Source: Siphonodentalium dalli (lineage: Eukaryota > Mollusca > Scaphopoda > Gadilida > Siphonodentaliidae). Taken from it: a stretch of DNA of 64,000 nucleotides. Where the stretch lies: assembly GCA_032622095.1 (NCBI GenBank), contig CP136061.1, positions 20,402,991 to 20,466,990 of the forward strand, in the 5' to 3' direction. The translations under genes were made by a program, and so were the position numbers. Shown piece after piece: positions 53,691 to 64,000 of the stretch (within the stretch, counting starts at the first letter, position 1; every line of letters begins with the position of its first letter). A model generated the notes under the pieces. The model was not told the origin of the DNA. It did no database searches and saw only the letters and a list, made by a program, of their open reading frames with translations.

Positions 53691-55680
53691 AAACTCTATC
53701 GCTTGTTCTGTGGTATTTGCTTAGCTTTGAAGTAATATAGTTATATTTAAAGGAAGTGATCCATATATATAAAGTCTAGTTGTCCTGTTGAGAAGAAGTA
53801 AAAAGAACTTGTCAAAATATGAGTTTATCAATGCAAGTTGAAATAAAGATTGGTTTTTCGAGGTGTTCATATTCCTTTGTTATAAGGTCATATACTGTTA
53901 GGTGGTTGTAGGTTAAAATTTGACAAATGTTACCAGGTGTAATTGGTTCATCGTATACATAATGTTACCAGGTGTAATTGGTTCATTGTATACATAATTA
54001 CTGGGATAAAATTAGTGACCATTGTTATATAGTATCCGAGGAACGGAAAAGATTTGATGTTACAATCGTCATGAAAATGAGTCACAGTGAATTATGAGGA
54101 ATTATGCATTATACAGATGTGGTGAACAAGAAAATTCTCACAGCAAGTAATCAGTTGATTATATTAGTTTTTATTGGAACAAAAATGTGGGTTAATCAAA
54201 AGTTGTCCCATGAGTACGCAGTTAGTTTGTCTGTCTGCTTGTTTTCAAACAAGTTGGATTTAGTAAAACATTTTCAGAGTAAAAATTGTCACAAAGTTAT
54301 GATTATGTACGTGTAATTTAGACAGTGTTTATAAAAACCTATTGTGCTGTATAGTGTATGGATTTGCAAAAAAACAAATGTAGTCTGGTTTATGACACAG
54401 AAGTTTTGGTTTTAAAATAAATTCTTTGTGGTCCTTGTAGTTTTGTTCTGAGCAAGTTGATGTCGTTTACATTAGTATTAACGCACTTTTTGGTAAACTT
54501 GTTTGAGGTTTAAATAAATTATTTGGAATAATGTAGATCACTGAACATAAATGTTCTTGGAATTTCTGGTTGGACGGGTATTAAATGGTCTCGCCATTGT
54601 GCCGGTTATATGTCTGTGAGGTTTACTGCTGATGTTAGGATGTTGTCAGGTTAGTCAGAATGATTTTAGTGAGTTCTGTTTTTGAGCAAATCATGGTTTG
54701 GAAATTAGTTGAAGTTGTTCTGTCAGTAAATTAAATTTAGTATTACTGTGCTCGGATAATCTATTGGAAAAACATAATTATTTATGACAGTTTGTTAAGA
54801 GACTGGTTGCGCCCAGAGAGAAATGTACATGTTTTGGAAATAAGTTAGTTCAAGTGAGATAGGTGATTACAAAAATTTCAAATTAAATAAGTTGTGGTCA
54901 AGATAGAGATGCTTGAAGTTTGAAATATTAAAAACAACTGTTTGGGCATGTTTCAGGTTAGCCAAATAGTTCAAATGTTTTGCAAGTATATCTACACGCA
55001 TGGTAAGTGGTATTTTGTGTTACGACATGCTCGAATTAGGTTAAAATTTTGATTTAAAAAAAATATAGATTGATGAACATGTATCATCATTTATAGGTTT
55101 GCGTTATACAAGTTAAAAAGGTTTCACATTAACACAAGTTGAAGTTATCTGCAGTTGAGAGGATGTTTACCAACTATTAATGGTTTTAATGGGTTCAGGT
55201 TTCGAACAAGCCTAAAGTTGATCAGAAAATTGTGCCATCATAAAAGCTATTACGGTATTCTAGAGTGTCTGCGGGTTATACCAGGCTGACATGCAACCAG
55301 TGTGTCTAAACTATCTGTTGACGGCACAGAATATCCGGAATAGAATAGATCATAAGCAAAATATCAAAAGTCAAAACTTACCCTCAACAATTAAGATCCA
55401 TAGAAGAAAATGAAATTAATCCCAATTAATCCTGATAATTTCATTGAAGATAATACTGGTTAATATATACTTTGGGAACGATAGTAATTCACAATAATGT
55501 AGTCTTCCAGAACATTAAGAATGATAGCACCCAGTGATTCAAGTTGGATGGTAGCACAAATCAGACACAAATGATTTTGACGACTTCTTGAATGAAAGTG
55601 TCAATGACACTGTAGCTCAACTTGGATAATTTCATGTGTTACAGTCAATGGAGTGATTAGGAATGTGGAAAGGCCTAGTT
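53691..55680. other. No gene seen
   Basis: About 2 kb of AT-rich, mostly unique-looking sequence with one small direct repeat (TGTTACCAGGTGTAATTGGT at about 53927 and 53962). This could be host intron or intergenic DNA. Confidence 0.5.
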
Positions 55681-56640
55681 ATGTAAAGAGTAAAATCCAA
55701 GATGGCCACTGTCAGCCATGTTTTTTTGCCGAATGAACCCAAAAAGACTTGTTTCCATTTACATGTCATTGTTAACATCCATCACAAATTTCATGATGAT
55801 CCGACAAGTGATAAGACCTGTAGCCTGTGTCAAAGGATATAGTTATGTAAAGAGTAAAATCCAAGATGGCTGCTGGCGGCCATGTTTTTTGACTGAATGA
55901 CCCCAAAATGAATGACTTGTTCCCATCTACATGTCATTGTTAACATCCATGACAAATTTCATGATGATCCGACCAAAGCTACGACCTGTAGCCCATGCCA
56001 AAGGATTTAGTCATGCAAAGAGTAAAATACAAGATGGCTGCTGGTGGATATGTTTTTTCGCCAAACGATCCCAAAATTACTCGTTCCCATCTACATGTCG
56101 ATATTAACATCCATGACAAATATCATGATGATCAGACGAACAGTACGACCTGTAGCCCATGCTTATGGATTGAATTTTGAAATCCAAGATGGCCACTGGT
56201 GGCCATGTTATTTTGCCAAATGACCCCAAAATGACTCGTTCCCATCTACATGTCAATGTCAACAGCCATGACAAATTTCATAATGATCCGACCAAAGGTA
56301 GGACCTGTAGCCGTGCCAAAGGATTTACTCATGCAAAGAGTAAAATCCAATATGGCTGCAGGCGGCCATGTTTTTTTGGCCGAATGACCCCAAAATGACT
56401 TGTTCCCATCTACATGTCATTGTTAACATTCGTGACAAATTTCATGATGATCCGACCAAAGCTATGACCTGTAGCCCGTGCCAAAGGATTTAGTCATGCA
56501 AAGAGTAAAATCCAAGATGGCTGCTGGCGGATATGTTTTTTCGCCGAACAACCCCAAAATTACGCGTTCCCATCTACATGTCAATATTAACATCCATGAC
56601 AAATTTCATGATGATCAGAAGAACAGTACGACTTGTATGA
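55681..56640. repeat. ~160-bp tandem repeat, six units
   Basis: Units carry TAAAATCCAAGATGGCTGCT, GACCCCAAAATGACTTGTTC, CCATCTACATGTCATTGTTA and AAATTTCATGATGATCCGAC. AAGATGG phrases fall near 55698, 55862, 56031, 56187, 56348 (AATATGG) and 56514. A decayed relative makes up much of the pPolB intron. Confidence 0.9.
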
Positions 56641-57371
56641 ATGCCCCACATGTGAGACAATGAATTTCCATATAAACTGCTGCAAACCCGGTGTCCTGGA
56701 CAATTTGACCTCTGTAAATTTGGTGGCGAAAGAGTTAACTATTCAAACCGGCCAACTCCCAAGCAGGACAATAGGGGATTTTTCATTGACAGCACGTAAG
56801 GCGATACCCCATCAAACATTTCCAAGAAAGACAGATAACAATGTAAAGCCGACTGGTCGCCCTCGGTCAGGCAAACAATTTGGATGAATGTCCAACAATA
56901 CTGAAAATTTGGTGTGTTTGTGGAGTCGTCTCAATTGTGATATTAAAGTGGACGTGAATGCTTAAGCCTAATTATCTCTATTCCACTAACAGTACTGCAG
57001 GTGATTTTTGAAAATGACTCTTACATTTCATTTAGAAGTTAGCTGAGGTCATGAAAATAAAATTTGTATTGTGACCTATTGATTGATTTGAAAGGAACAT
57101 CTCAGGATTGAGTGGAAATAATGTATTTTTGTATTAGTGACCCATATTTAGTTAAGTGAACCAATATGTCATCAGCAAATTGTCTCCGAGTGTATTAAAT
57201 GTAGGTCAGTTGTGAATAATAGTTCGGGTTTAAGAATATGCGATGTCACGCAAAGAATTGAGTGTAACGAATTCCTGCAATTCGGTGTAACGAATTCCTG
57301 CCAGGAAACATTCACAAGGAATAGATGTATAAAATATAATTGGCATTTATATAGAATGTCCATTTACTCTT
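56641..57371. other. No gene seen
   Basis: An 84-codon frame at 56633-56887 begins in the repeat and has no domain. The rest is AT-rich. Confidence 0.45.
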
Positions 57372-58400
57372 GTACAGTTAAACTTTGTTAAGTCGAATCG
57401 CAAGGGACCGTTGGATTACTTCGAGTTATCCATGTGTTCGACTTAACCATTTCGACCATTTGGTGCCCCCAAATTCCAACTAGTCTAATTAATTTCGACC
57501 CCAAAATAATTGTGCACGCTATATACTCGCACTAGATCAATAGTCAGCGACTATGCTAATCACATACAATGGACAGGATAATATTTGTTCTGATTATTTA
57601 TTGAATAATGTAATAAATACACAGAATATGACAACTAGTCGGATTAAATTCAACCCGAAAATAGTTTTCAACCTTGTGCTCGCTATATACTCACGCTAGA
57701 TCAATAGTCATACAACAGATGGGATGATATTTGTTCTAATTATTTATCGAATAATGTAATAAAAACACAGAATATGATAACAAAAAATCAACAAATTCAC
57801 AGTCGAGATAACAAAAGTACATTTCATTTGACCTGGAAGTAGTTACAATGAATAGTATTTACAAAAATTAGGATTCAGGACTGGAAATGACTGGTGATCA
57901 AGGACTGGTTTCTGCATATATTTAGTCGTTGAATCTTTCTACAGTTTATCACCGATTTCCTACATTTTCATTAGGTCGTCGGCCGTGTTAGCTTGTGTCA
58001 TCATATATCGCATTACAAGGTCACAGCCGTGCATTGCGTCATCTATATAGTGTTCCTTTGCCACCAATCGCTGCAAAAAGCCGTTCTTCAATGCTTTTAA
58101 CATCCATTTTTTTCTTTCTTCTTTCCGTCGTCAGATGGATGGCGCATTTCTTCGTTTGGAACATCGTTTTCGTTTTGGGAAGACATGACTGAATGAAAAT
58201 ATTCTCTATATCAAGCAGTTTAAATATGATTTTTCATTCAGTCTGTCAACACTACTAATCCTTACACGGTCGAAATTGACCCACACACCTCGTTAATATG
58301 TTAAATAAACAATGCATTTGGACAAACAAAGACTCTAGGAAACTTCACAGCTTTTTATGCAATTGAATAGAAGCACACTTAGCTGTAATCACATGGCGAT
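57372..58400 (-). mobile_element. Tigger/pogo-like transposon remnant (copy 2)
   Basis: It starts ACAGTTAAACTTTGTTAAGT and is colinear with 46966-47800. An internal direct duplication includes TTTGTTCTGATTATTTATTG. The coding remnant (about 57880-58190, minus) carries the same MSSQNENDV and MDVK...ERLFAAIGG pieces in broken frames. Its right end is lost at 58400, where another repeat begins. Confidence 0.6.
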
Positions 58401-59027
58401 TGACCATTTTGAAGGTCAAGGTCAGGTCGGGGTCACGATTTGACCCGTCGAAAACACTCCCCCGACAAAAGTATCCCTAGGTATGAAATTTCGTTGAAAT
58501 CCGTTAATTTTTTAATTTAATTTGAGTTAATTCTGCCTTTTTAATCAAGAGAAATGATAGTACCCATCCCATGATGGTACCCGTCCCTAAAAGAGGTACG
58601 TTTGTGGGTACCCATTTCAAGGTGAAGATCACCTCGGGCGGAAAAACTTACCCGATGAAAATCTCCGCCGTTCCTTGGAACCCCTAAGTACGAAGACAGA
58701 CATAAGAATTACACAACACGCTCATGTCTGGATACAGACACACTCACGTCTGGCCCCAGACATAAGAATCACACTACACGCATACTCTCTTTATCAACGA
58801 CACTGCGGATACGAACGCTCTTTAACAATCAACGTGATTAACCCCACAGTGCCAAGGACGGTCATTTTGGTGACTGGGTGTGGAGAAGGGGTGCTCGGAG
58901 CTTCTCCAAAACGGCGGTAAACACTGCCCGTGGCTTTTTAACCTTAGATTGGAAGTTTGAGCTCAATCGGTCCAGCCTTTTTCCCGGCCATAGCTAACAC
59001 ACAGACAGAATACCCAAAATATATATT
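58401..59027. repeat. Dispersed element relatives of 51.2-52.5 kb
   Basis: It opens with GACCATTTTGAAGGTCAAGG and AAATTTCGTTGAAATCCG, as in the 51.3-kb units. Later it matches the second 51.85-52.5 kb element (GGTACCCATTTCAAGGTGAA, CACCTCGGGCGG). It ends ACAGACAGAATACCCAAAAT near 59015. Confidence 0.7.
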
Positions 59028-59034
59028 AGACTAG

Positions 59035-59650
59035 CCGATGAGCCTGACGTTGTCCGGGCTATTCAAAAACCAAATTTCAAGTCGATAGCTCCACCCGTTT
59101 CCGAGATCTGGTCTGCGCATGCGCGAAGCTGGCGTCGCACGGGCTCGGCGACCCGATAAAATTCGTATCCGGGGCAAGATACATTCACATACCAAATTTC
59201 AAGTCGATAGCTCCACCCATTTCCGAGATCTGGTCTGCGAATGCGCGAAGCTGGCGTCGCACGGGCTCGGCGACCCGATAAAATTTGTATCTGGGGCAAG
59301 ATACATTCACATACCAAATTTCAAGTCGATAGCTCTACCCGTTTCCGAGATCTGGTCTGCACATGCGCGAAGCTGGCGTCGCACGGGCTCGTCGACCTGA
59401 TAAAATTCGCATCCGGGGCAAGATACATTCACATAGCAAATTTCAAGTCGATAGCTCCACCCGTTTCCGAGATCTTGTCTGCGCATGCGCGAAGCGGGCG
59501 CCGCACGGGCTCGCCAATACGACAACGACGACCGCCTGGTCAAACTACACGCACGTACCAAGTTTCGTCCCGATCGGTCGAGAATCGTAGATTTGTATTA
59601 ATAACATACAGACAGACAGACATACAGACAGAGGTCTTCAAAATATATTA
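59035..59650. repeat. Dispersed element with 122-bp internal tandem units (copy 2, inverted)
   Basis: Four units with ACCAAATTTCAAGTCGATAG, GATCTGGTCTGCGCATGCGC and GGGCTCGGCGACCCGATAAA. It begins GCCTGACGTTGTCCGGGCTA and ends in GACAGACAGACATACAGACA. The long frames on both strands are repeat artefacts. Confidence 0.88.
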
Positions 59651-59654
59651 TAGA

Positions 59655-59938
59655 TTAACCTGTTTGAGGTACACCATATACGTGGCCCTATCGAAAGGCG
59701 ACACGATTGGAGCAAGGGCGTTGGCCAGTTAAATATATATATATTGTGAGAGACCAGGCTCGGTCTCTCTTCTGACTTTCTCTATGCTATGAACTCTACC
59801 TTGCACGCATAGTGTAAAGATGATTATATATTATCTCCGTGACTGCCTGTTTCTTGTTTATACTTGTATTAATAAATTTCATCATGTCTGAGAGTTCCGA
59901 CTTAGTGAAAAGGAAAACCTGGGAGTGCTATAATTTTC
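59655..59938. repeat. Module M joined to the LTR-like module (uninterrupted site)
   Basis: ATTAACCTGTTTGAGGTACA ... TTAAATATATATATATTGTG runs straight into TGAGAGACCAGGCTCGGTCT. The same two halves are split by 1343 bp at 51165-52509. Confidence 0.85.
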
Positions 59939-59948
59939 CTAAACCTTA

Positions 59949-60114
59949 TACAGTAATGCTCTAATTAATCGACTCCTTAAACACAGCAGAATTATGGGTA
60001 ACTCCCCGAGAGCTTTCCGATGAATGGCAACAAGCCATATTTCCGACTAAATCCTGAAAAGTTACCCATAATTCTGCTGTGTTTAAGGAGTCGATTAATT
60101 AGAGCATTACTGTA
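59949..60114. mobile_element. Foldback MITE (copy 8, left arm deleted)
   Basis: TACAGTAATGCTCTAATTAA ... GAATTATGGGTAA is followed directly by CTCCCCGAGAGCTTTCCGAT. About 50 bp of the left arm are missing while the right arm is complete. It belongs to the same subfamily as 22203-22420. Confidence 0.9.
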
Positions 60115-60432
60115 ACACACCACTAATACAATTATATTGTAAACGTTTCCTGAAATGAATAGTATTGATTGACCAATATCTTTCAACTTTCTAGCAGAAT
60201 TAAAAGTGACTTGCCAAAATTAATGCCAAATTGAAAATATTTTTTGCCAAATGTTGATTATTTTTGCCATTGGAATATTTTGCAAGTGGCAGCGCGAACC
60301 CTGTGACATGATGTTGACAAGCTGACTTCCAATCGGCTAGTGACCATCGACACTAGTCGACTAGTAAATTCCCCAATTGTTGCAAAACTAAATCCAGAAG
60401 AAAGGGTATAAATTGGTTGGGGACCTCCTCAC
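60115..60432. other. Intron or intergenic; no repeat recognised
   Basis: Directly downstream (minus strand) of the galactosyltransferase exon. TTGCCAAA phrases recur but nothing is assignable. Confidence 0.45.
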
Positions 60433-60555
60433 CTGTTAGCCATATCATCATCTTCAGCTCCCCAGCCCCAATATAAATTAGAATACCCGTTCACTTGTTC
60501 AAAATGTTCAGTCCTCATATTCAGAACTCCGCCGACTAAATACTTGTATGGAAGT
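60433..60555 (-). CDS. Beta-1,4-galactosyltransferase-like (GT7) internal exon
   Basis: A 123-bp exon on the minus strand between a TTTATTTTTTCCAG acceptor (ends 60556) and a CAG|GTGAGG donor (60432). Both boundaries split a codon after its second base, so the exon is symmetric. It encodes 40 full residues, including LPYKYLVGGVLNMRTEHF, VNGYSNLYWGWG and AEDDDMANR. The WGWGxEDDD motif is the hallmark of GT7 enzymes; its acidic residues bind acceptor sugar and act in catalysis. The usual form is WGWGGEDDD; here the fifth position is Ala. As I recall, the matching exon of vertebrate B4GALT genes is also 123 bp. The enzyme would be a Golgi type II membrane protein moving galactose (or GalNAc in the B4GALNT branch) from UDP-sugar to GlcNAc. 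No other exon of the gene was found in this window. Confidence 0.9.
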
Positions 60556-61065
60556 CTGGAAAAAATAAAGAGCATAAATGATATTATCATGAGCTGTGGA
60601 CATTCACAATTCATATTTAAAAATCAGTAATCGTTAAAAACTCATATTTATAACTGAAATTTACAAGGAAAATAGGTATCAATTGTGCCCAGATGTTGAA
60701 CATGAAACACACATCAACCATTTGATAGATGTTCAACAAATGTATATAATCCTGGCTTTATCACATACATGTACGTGCAATAACTCCTGCAACAAATATC
60801 TGGCTCATCCACTGCATTTCAGTTTCAGATAACAGCTAACCGAAAGTCTGAAGTGACGGTTTAGAGATTACATTTGTGACATACATAGATGTAGGTTCCT
60901 AGCCCTATATTAGGCTATTAAAATGTTGTTGGCTGATAGTTATTGTGAGGTGTCTAATTCCTATTTCCATGTATTTCTAAGCGTTCAAACTTTAACATTC
61001 AAGACTGAGCTTTATATCGTAGGGTAATCACACTGAAAATCATTCCATAAGTGAATAAAAGGTCA
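60556..61065. other. Likely host intron, no feature
   Basis: Upstream of the exon on the minus strand. No further exon is seen. Confidence 0.5.
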
Positions 61066-61540
61066 GCCGACCAGTGTTCCCCCACACCGTGGCAAGCCGC
61101 TTTGCTAAAGAAATTATAAAAAATGTCGAAAAGGATTAATAATTCCGTTAAAAAAAAACAATCCATCATCTATTTACATGTTGCACATCTCCAATATGTG
61201 GGTAACAATACTCTGAAGTTTCAAATATCTACGATCTAAACTGTAGGAGGAGTTGATTATTCCATGAAGGTACCCTCATACAAAAAATTATAAAAAATGT
61301 CGAAAAGGGTTAACAACTCTGTCAAAAAAAAAAAAAATGTCATCTATATACATGTTGCACATCTTCAATATATGGGCAACAATATTCTGAAGTTTCAAAT
61401 CTCTGGGATAAAATCTGTAGGAGGAGATGATTACACCATAAAAGTGTGACAGACGGACGAACGGACGGAATGAAGGACGGACGAACGGAATCCGTTTCTA
61501 TAGTCCCCCTTTTCTTTCAGAACGTCGGGGGACAATAACC
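61066..61540. repeat. Dispersed element with two ~180-bp units
   Basis: TGTTCCCCCACACCGTGGCA opens it. Two units share AAATTATAAAAAATGTCGAA and ATGTTGCACATCT. It ends with a GACGGACGAACGGACGG tract and a TCGGGGGACAATAA end. It is the same plan as 53036-53690. Confidence 0.7.
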
Positions 61541-61554
61541 AAGTGTGCCTGTAT

Positions 61555-61970
61555 TTTGCAGAATGAGGTCCCCAGATGGTGAATTTAGTGATGTGGGTTA
61601 GCATCACTAAATTCACAATCTGGGGAAATCATTCTGCTTAGCCGTCATCTTCTGGGAAGTATCTATAGTCTCAAATTAAGATTGCTTTCAGTTACTTTTT
61701 CCTTTCTGTTCAGTTTCTGCATCCCTTAATTCGCAGAAGATAAAATGCATAATCGAGGTGACAAATTTAAATGGATGAATATTCACCAACTTCAACTGGG
61801 GAACTTCAGTCTGATCCTAGGTCTCCCATAGCAGTTGAGGCCTCAGCAGAATGAGGTTCCCATAGGGTGAATTTGGTGATGCTAGCCTGCCATGAGGGAT
61901 AGCATCACTAAATTCACCCTCTGGGGACCTCATTCTACAAGTGACAGACACACTATTTCAAGGCTTGTGA
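61555..61970. repeat. Repeat A copy (61.6-62.0 kb)
   Basis: A complete member with two foldback pairs and the AACTTCAGTCTGATCCTAGG middle, ending GACACACTATTTCAAGGCTT. Confidence 0.8.
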
Positions 61971-63113
61971 ATAACGAGCAATTTGTTATTTGTATTGCCC
62001 CGCAAATCATGACAACTTACTTGTAATCGGATATTATAATGACAATTTATTCAAAGGTGTTTATGACAACACTTATAATTAAATGTATCCATGATGACCT
62101 TTAACTATATTTATCGGGAGCTACATGTATATATTCTCATCCAATGCACACTACGATGACCTTTAACTATATTTATCGGGAACTACAGGTATATATACTC
62201 ATCCAATGCATGCTACGATGACCTTTATCTATATTTGTGTAACTATGGGTGTGTAACTTCTCTGTATACTCAATATATACATGTATATGCCTTATACTAT
62301 TATCCCATAATTAAAACTTCACATAACCGATGAATAATCAACCGTTCTACTATCCTAACTGTTTTTGTTGACTTTTAGATAGCCGTGGGTTCACGCCTTC
62401 CGGTTACCAGTCGATGCATCACGCGGGTTTTTATCTGCCTGCTCGGTGTGTCGGTGTGGTGCTTGCGGACCTTGCCAATAAGTTATCATTAATTGCCATA
62501 AACCATAAAACTTATAATTAAATGTATCCATGATGACTTGCTTATAATCAACTGTATTTTAACATCATGACAACTTACTTGTAATCGGATATTATAATGA
62601 CAATTTATTCAAAGGTATTTATGACAACACTTATAATTAAATGTATCCATGATGACTTGCTTATAAGCAACTGTATTTTAACAACTTACTTTAAATCGAT
62701 TGTAATTATTAGAACTTACAGTAATGCCCTAAATAATCGACTCCTTAACCACAACAGAATTATGGGTAATTTTTCAGGATTTAGTCGGATATATGGCTTG
62801 TTGCCATTCATCGGAAAGCTCTCACTGAGAGCTTTCTGGTGAATGGCAACAAGCCATATTTCCGACTAAATCCTGAAAGTTACCAATAATTCTGCTGTGA
62901 TTAAGGAGTCGATTATTTAGGGCATTACTGTACTTACAATAGAACGTATTTACGATAACTTTACTTTCAATAAAATATATTTATAGCAACTTACTTTCAA
63001 TAAAATGTATTTATAACAACTTTAAATACTTGTATTGAATGTATTTATGACATTTACTTTTAACTGAAAATTCTTGTGACAACTTAAGTGAAATTGAAAT
63101 TATTTATGACAAC
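61971..63113. repeat. Degenerate AT-rich tandem repeats, interrupted by a MITE
   Basis: The phrase TATAATGACAATTTATTCAAAGG followed by ACACTTATAATTAAATGTAT occurs at about 62034 and 62592. Looser relatives (TTATAACAACTTTA, TTTATGACA) continue to 63113. ACGATGACCTTTAACTATAT recurs near 62093-62235. The foldback MITE at 62717-62932 sits inside. Confidence 0.65.
62717..62932. mobile_element. Foldback MITE, ~215 bp (copy 9)
   Basis: Palindrome from TACAGTAATGCCCTAAATAA to TTATTTAGGGCATTACTGTA with a few arm mismatches near the centre. Confidence 0.92.
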
Positions 63114-63117
63114 TTAA

Positions 63118-63552
63118 CCCTTTACCCAACAAACCGGCCAAAAACGGCCAAATAAAGCTGCAACAGCCTAAATTATCTTGGGTCTGTCTCAATAAAACCA
63201 TACAAATATGGATATCATTGGAACCGGCTCATTGACCACATCGTGATGGTTACAGTTATGGCCTGTGCCAATGCATTCTCTTATATATGCGAGTCGACCA
63301 TAGGTCGCCTTGCATATATAAGAGAATGCATTGGCTATGGTCGACTCGCATATATAAGAGAATGCATTGGCCTAAAAAAAATCTTCTTTTTTTTTTTAAC
63401 ACTTTTTACCATTTTTTCTTACATTCTTTAACAATTTTATAATTTTTAATGTGTTAAGCCAATGCATTCTCTTATATATGCGAGGCGACCTATGGTCGAC
63501 TCGCATATATAAGAGAATGCATTGGCACAGGGCCGTTCTGTTGGGTAAAGGG
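63118..63552. mobile_element. TTAA-flanked composite hairpin element (435 bp)
   Basis: TTAA lies at 63114-63117 and 63553-63556; the ends are CCCTTTACCCAACA and TGTTGGGTAAAGGG. The first hairpin arm is doubled (GCATATATAAGAGAATGCAT occurs twice within 60 bp at 63313-63372), the first step towards the array at 23.4 kb. Confidence 0.88.
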
Positions 63553-63669
63553 TTAAGGGAAATTAAAATTATTTATGATAACTGACTTGTAATTGAAAAC
63601 GCTTATTAGAACTTACTTGAAATCAAATATGTTAATGATAAGTTACGCGTAGTTAAAAGTACTTATGAT

Positions 63670-64000
63670 AAACAAGCCTGCAAATAGTTTGTCATTTGCA
63701 GAATGAGGTCATCAGAGGGTGAATTTAGTGACGCTATCACACATAGAAGGCTAGCTTCACCAAATTCACCCTCTGGGTACCTCATTTTGCTTAGGCCTCC
63801 AACTGCTATGGGAGACCTAGGATCAGATGGACGTTCCCAGTTGAAGTTGGTGATGTTCACCCATTAGTCACCTCAATTATGCATTTGAACTTCTGCAAAT
63901 TCGGGGATATAGAAACTTCCCAGGAGGGGAAAAAGTAACTAAAACAATGTTAATTTGAGACTTCCCAAAAGATGAGGCCTAAGCAGAATGAGGATGAGGT
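63670..64000. repeat. Repeat A copy, cut by the window edge
   Basis: AGAATGAGGTCATCAGAGGG, an inverted CACCCTCTGGGTACCTCATT, the usual middle, and a final GCAGAATGAGGATGAGGT at the edge. Confidence 0.8.

Noticed and set aside
59063-59732. Family of small Arg/Ala-rich proteins (MREAGVARARRPDKI) on both strands here and at 36.8-37.2 kb
   Set aside because: Translations of the GC-rich 122-bp tandem units; they read in both directions and have no gene structure.

Overview
The window looks like a piece of an animal nuclear genome, most likely a marine invertebrate such as a mollusc. That lineage guess is an inference: no marker in the window fixes it. The evidence for an animal genome is one well-bounded, spliced exon of a beta-1,4-galactosyltransferase-like gene at about 60.5 kb. 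It also shows very dense short DNA transposons, foldback MITEs and satellites, AT-rich spacers, and an endogenous Polinton/Maverick (adintovirus-like) element filling the left end. No RNA gene or CRISPR array was found.

Region 1 (1 to about 10.3 kb, perhaps to 11.1 kb) is the Polinton-like element, cut off by the left edge. The plus strand carries the C-terminal part of the major capsid protein and an adenain-like maturation protease, which overlap as TAATG. The minus strand carries a broken TATA-binding-protein-like gene, a frameshifted gene with two PC4-like single-strand-DNA-binding domains, and a protein-primed family B DNA polymerase (pPolB). pPolB has a large intron and one frameshift. 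A plus-strand orphan of 182 codons lies between them. Integrase and packaging ATPase are not seen and may lie left of the window. The TBP-like and PC4-like genes side by side, with a TATA box upstream of pPolB, suggest an element that once carried its own transcription-initiation module. This is the most interesting content here.

Region 2 (about 11 to 42 kb) has no gene I can support. It holds layers of non-autonomous elements. These include TTAA-flanked elements (469, 370, 200-450 bp families), a near-perfect foldback MITE of about 215 bp that recurs nine times in the window, and a 2.7-kb transposon shell. There are also many copies of a foldback repeat, here called repeat A, whose ends read AGAATGAGGTCCCCAGAGGG. 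Satellite or minisatellite arrays lie at 18.3-19.4, 21.4-21.7, 23.4-24.4, 24.8-26.2 and 38.5-39.55 kb. At least two of these were built from pieces of the MITEs.

Region 3 (about 42.4 to 46.5 kb) is a DNA transposon with long inverted repeats around a decayed transposase-like gene of an invertebrate family with a C-terminal CxC zinc-binding tail. Its inverted-repeat core matches the ends of the 2.7-kb shell at 13.4-16.1 kb.

Region 4 (about 46.6 to 64 kb) is again mostly repeats: two Tigger/pogo-like remnants, LTR-like modules, and tandem repeats of 120-165 bp. It includes a filled-site/empty-site pair that shows one insertion directly. The galactosyltransferase exon at 60433-60555 is the only host gene piece found.
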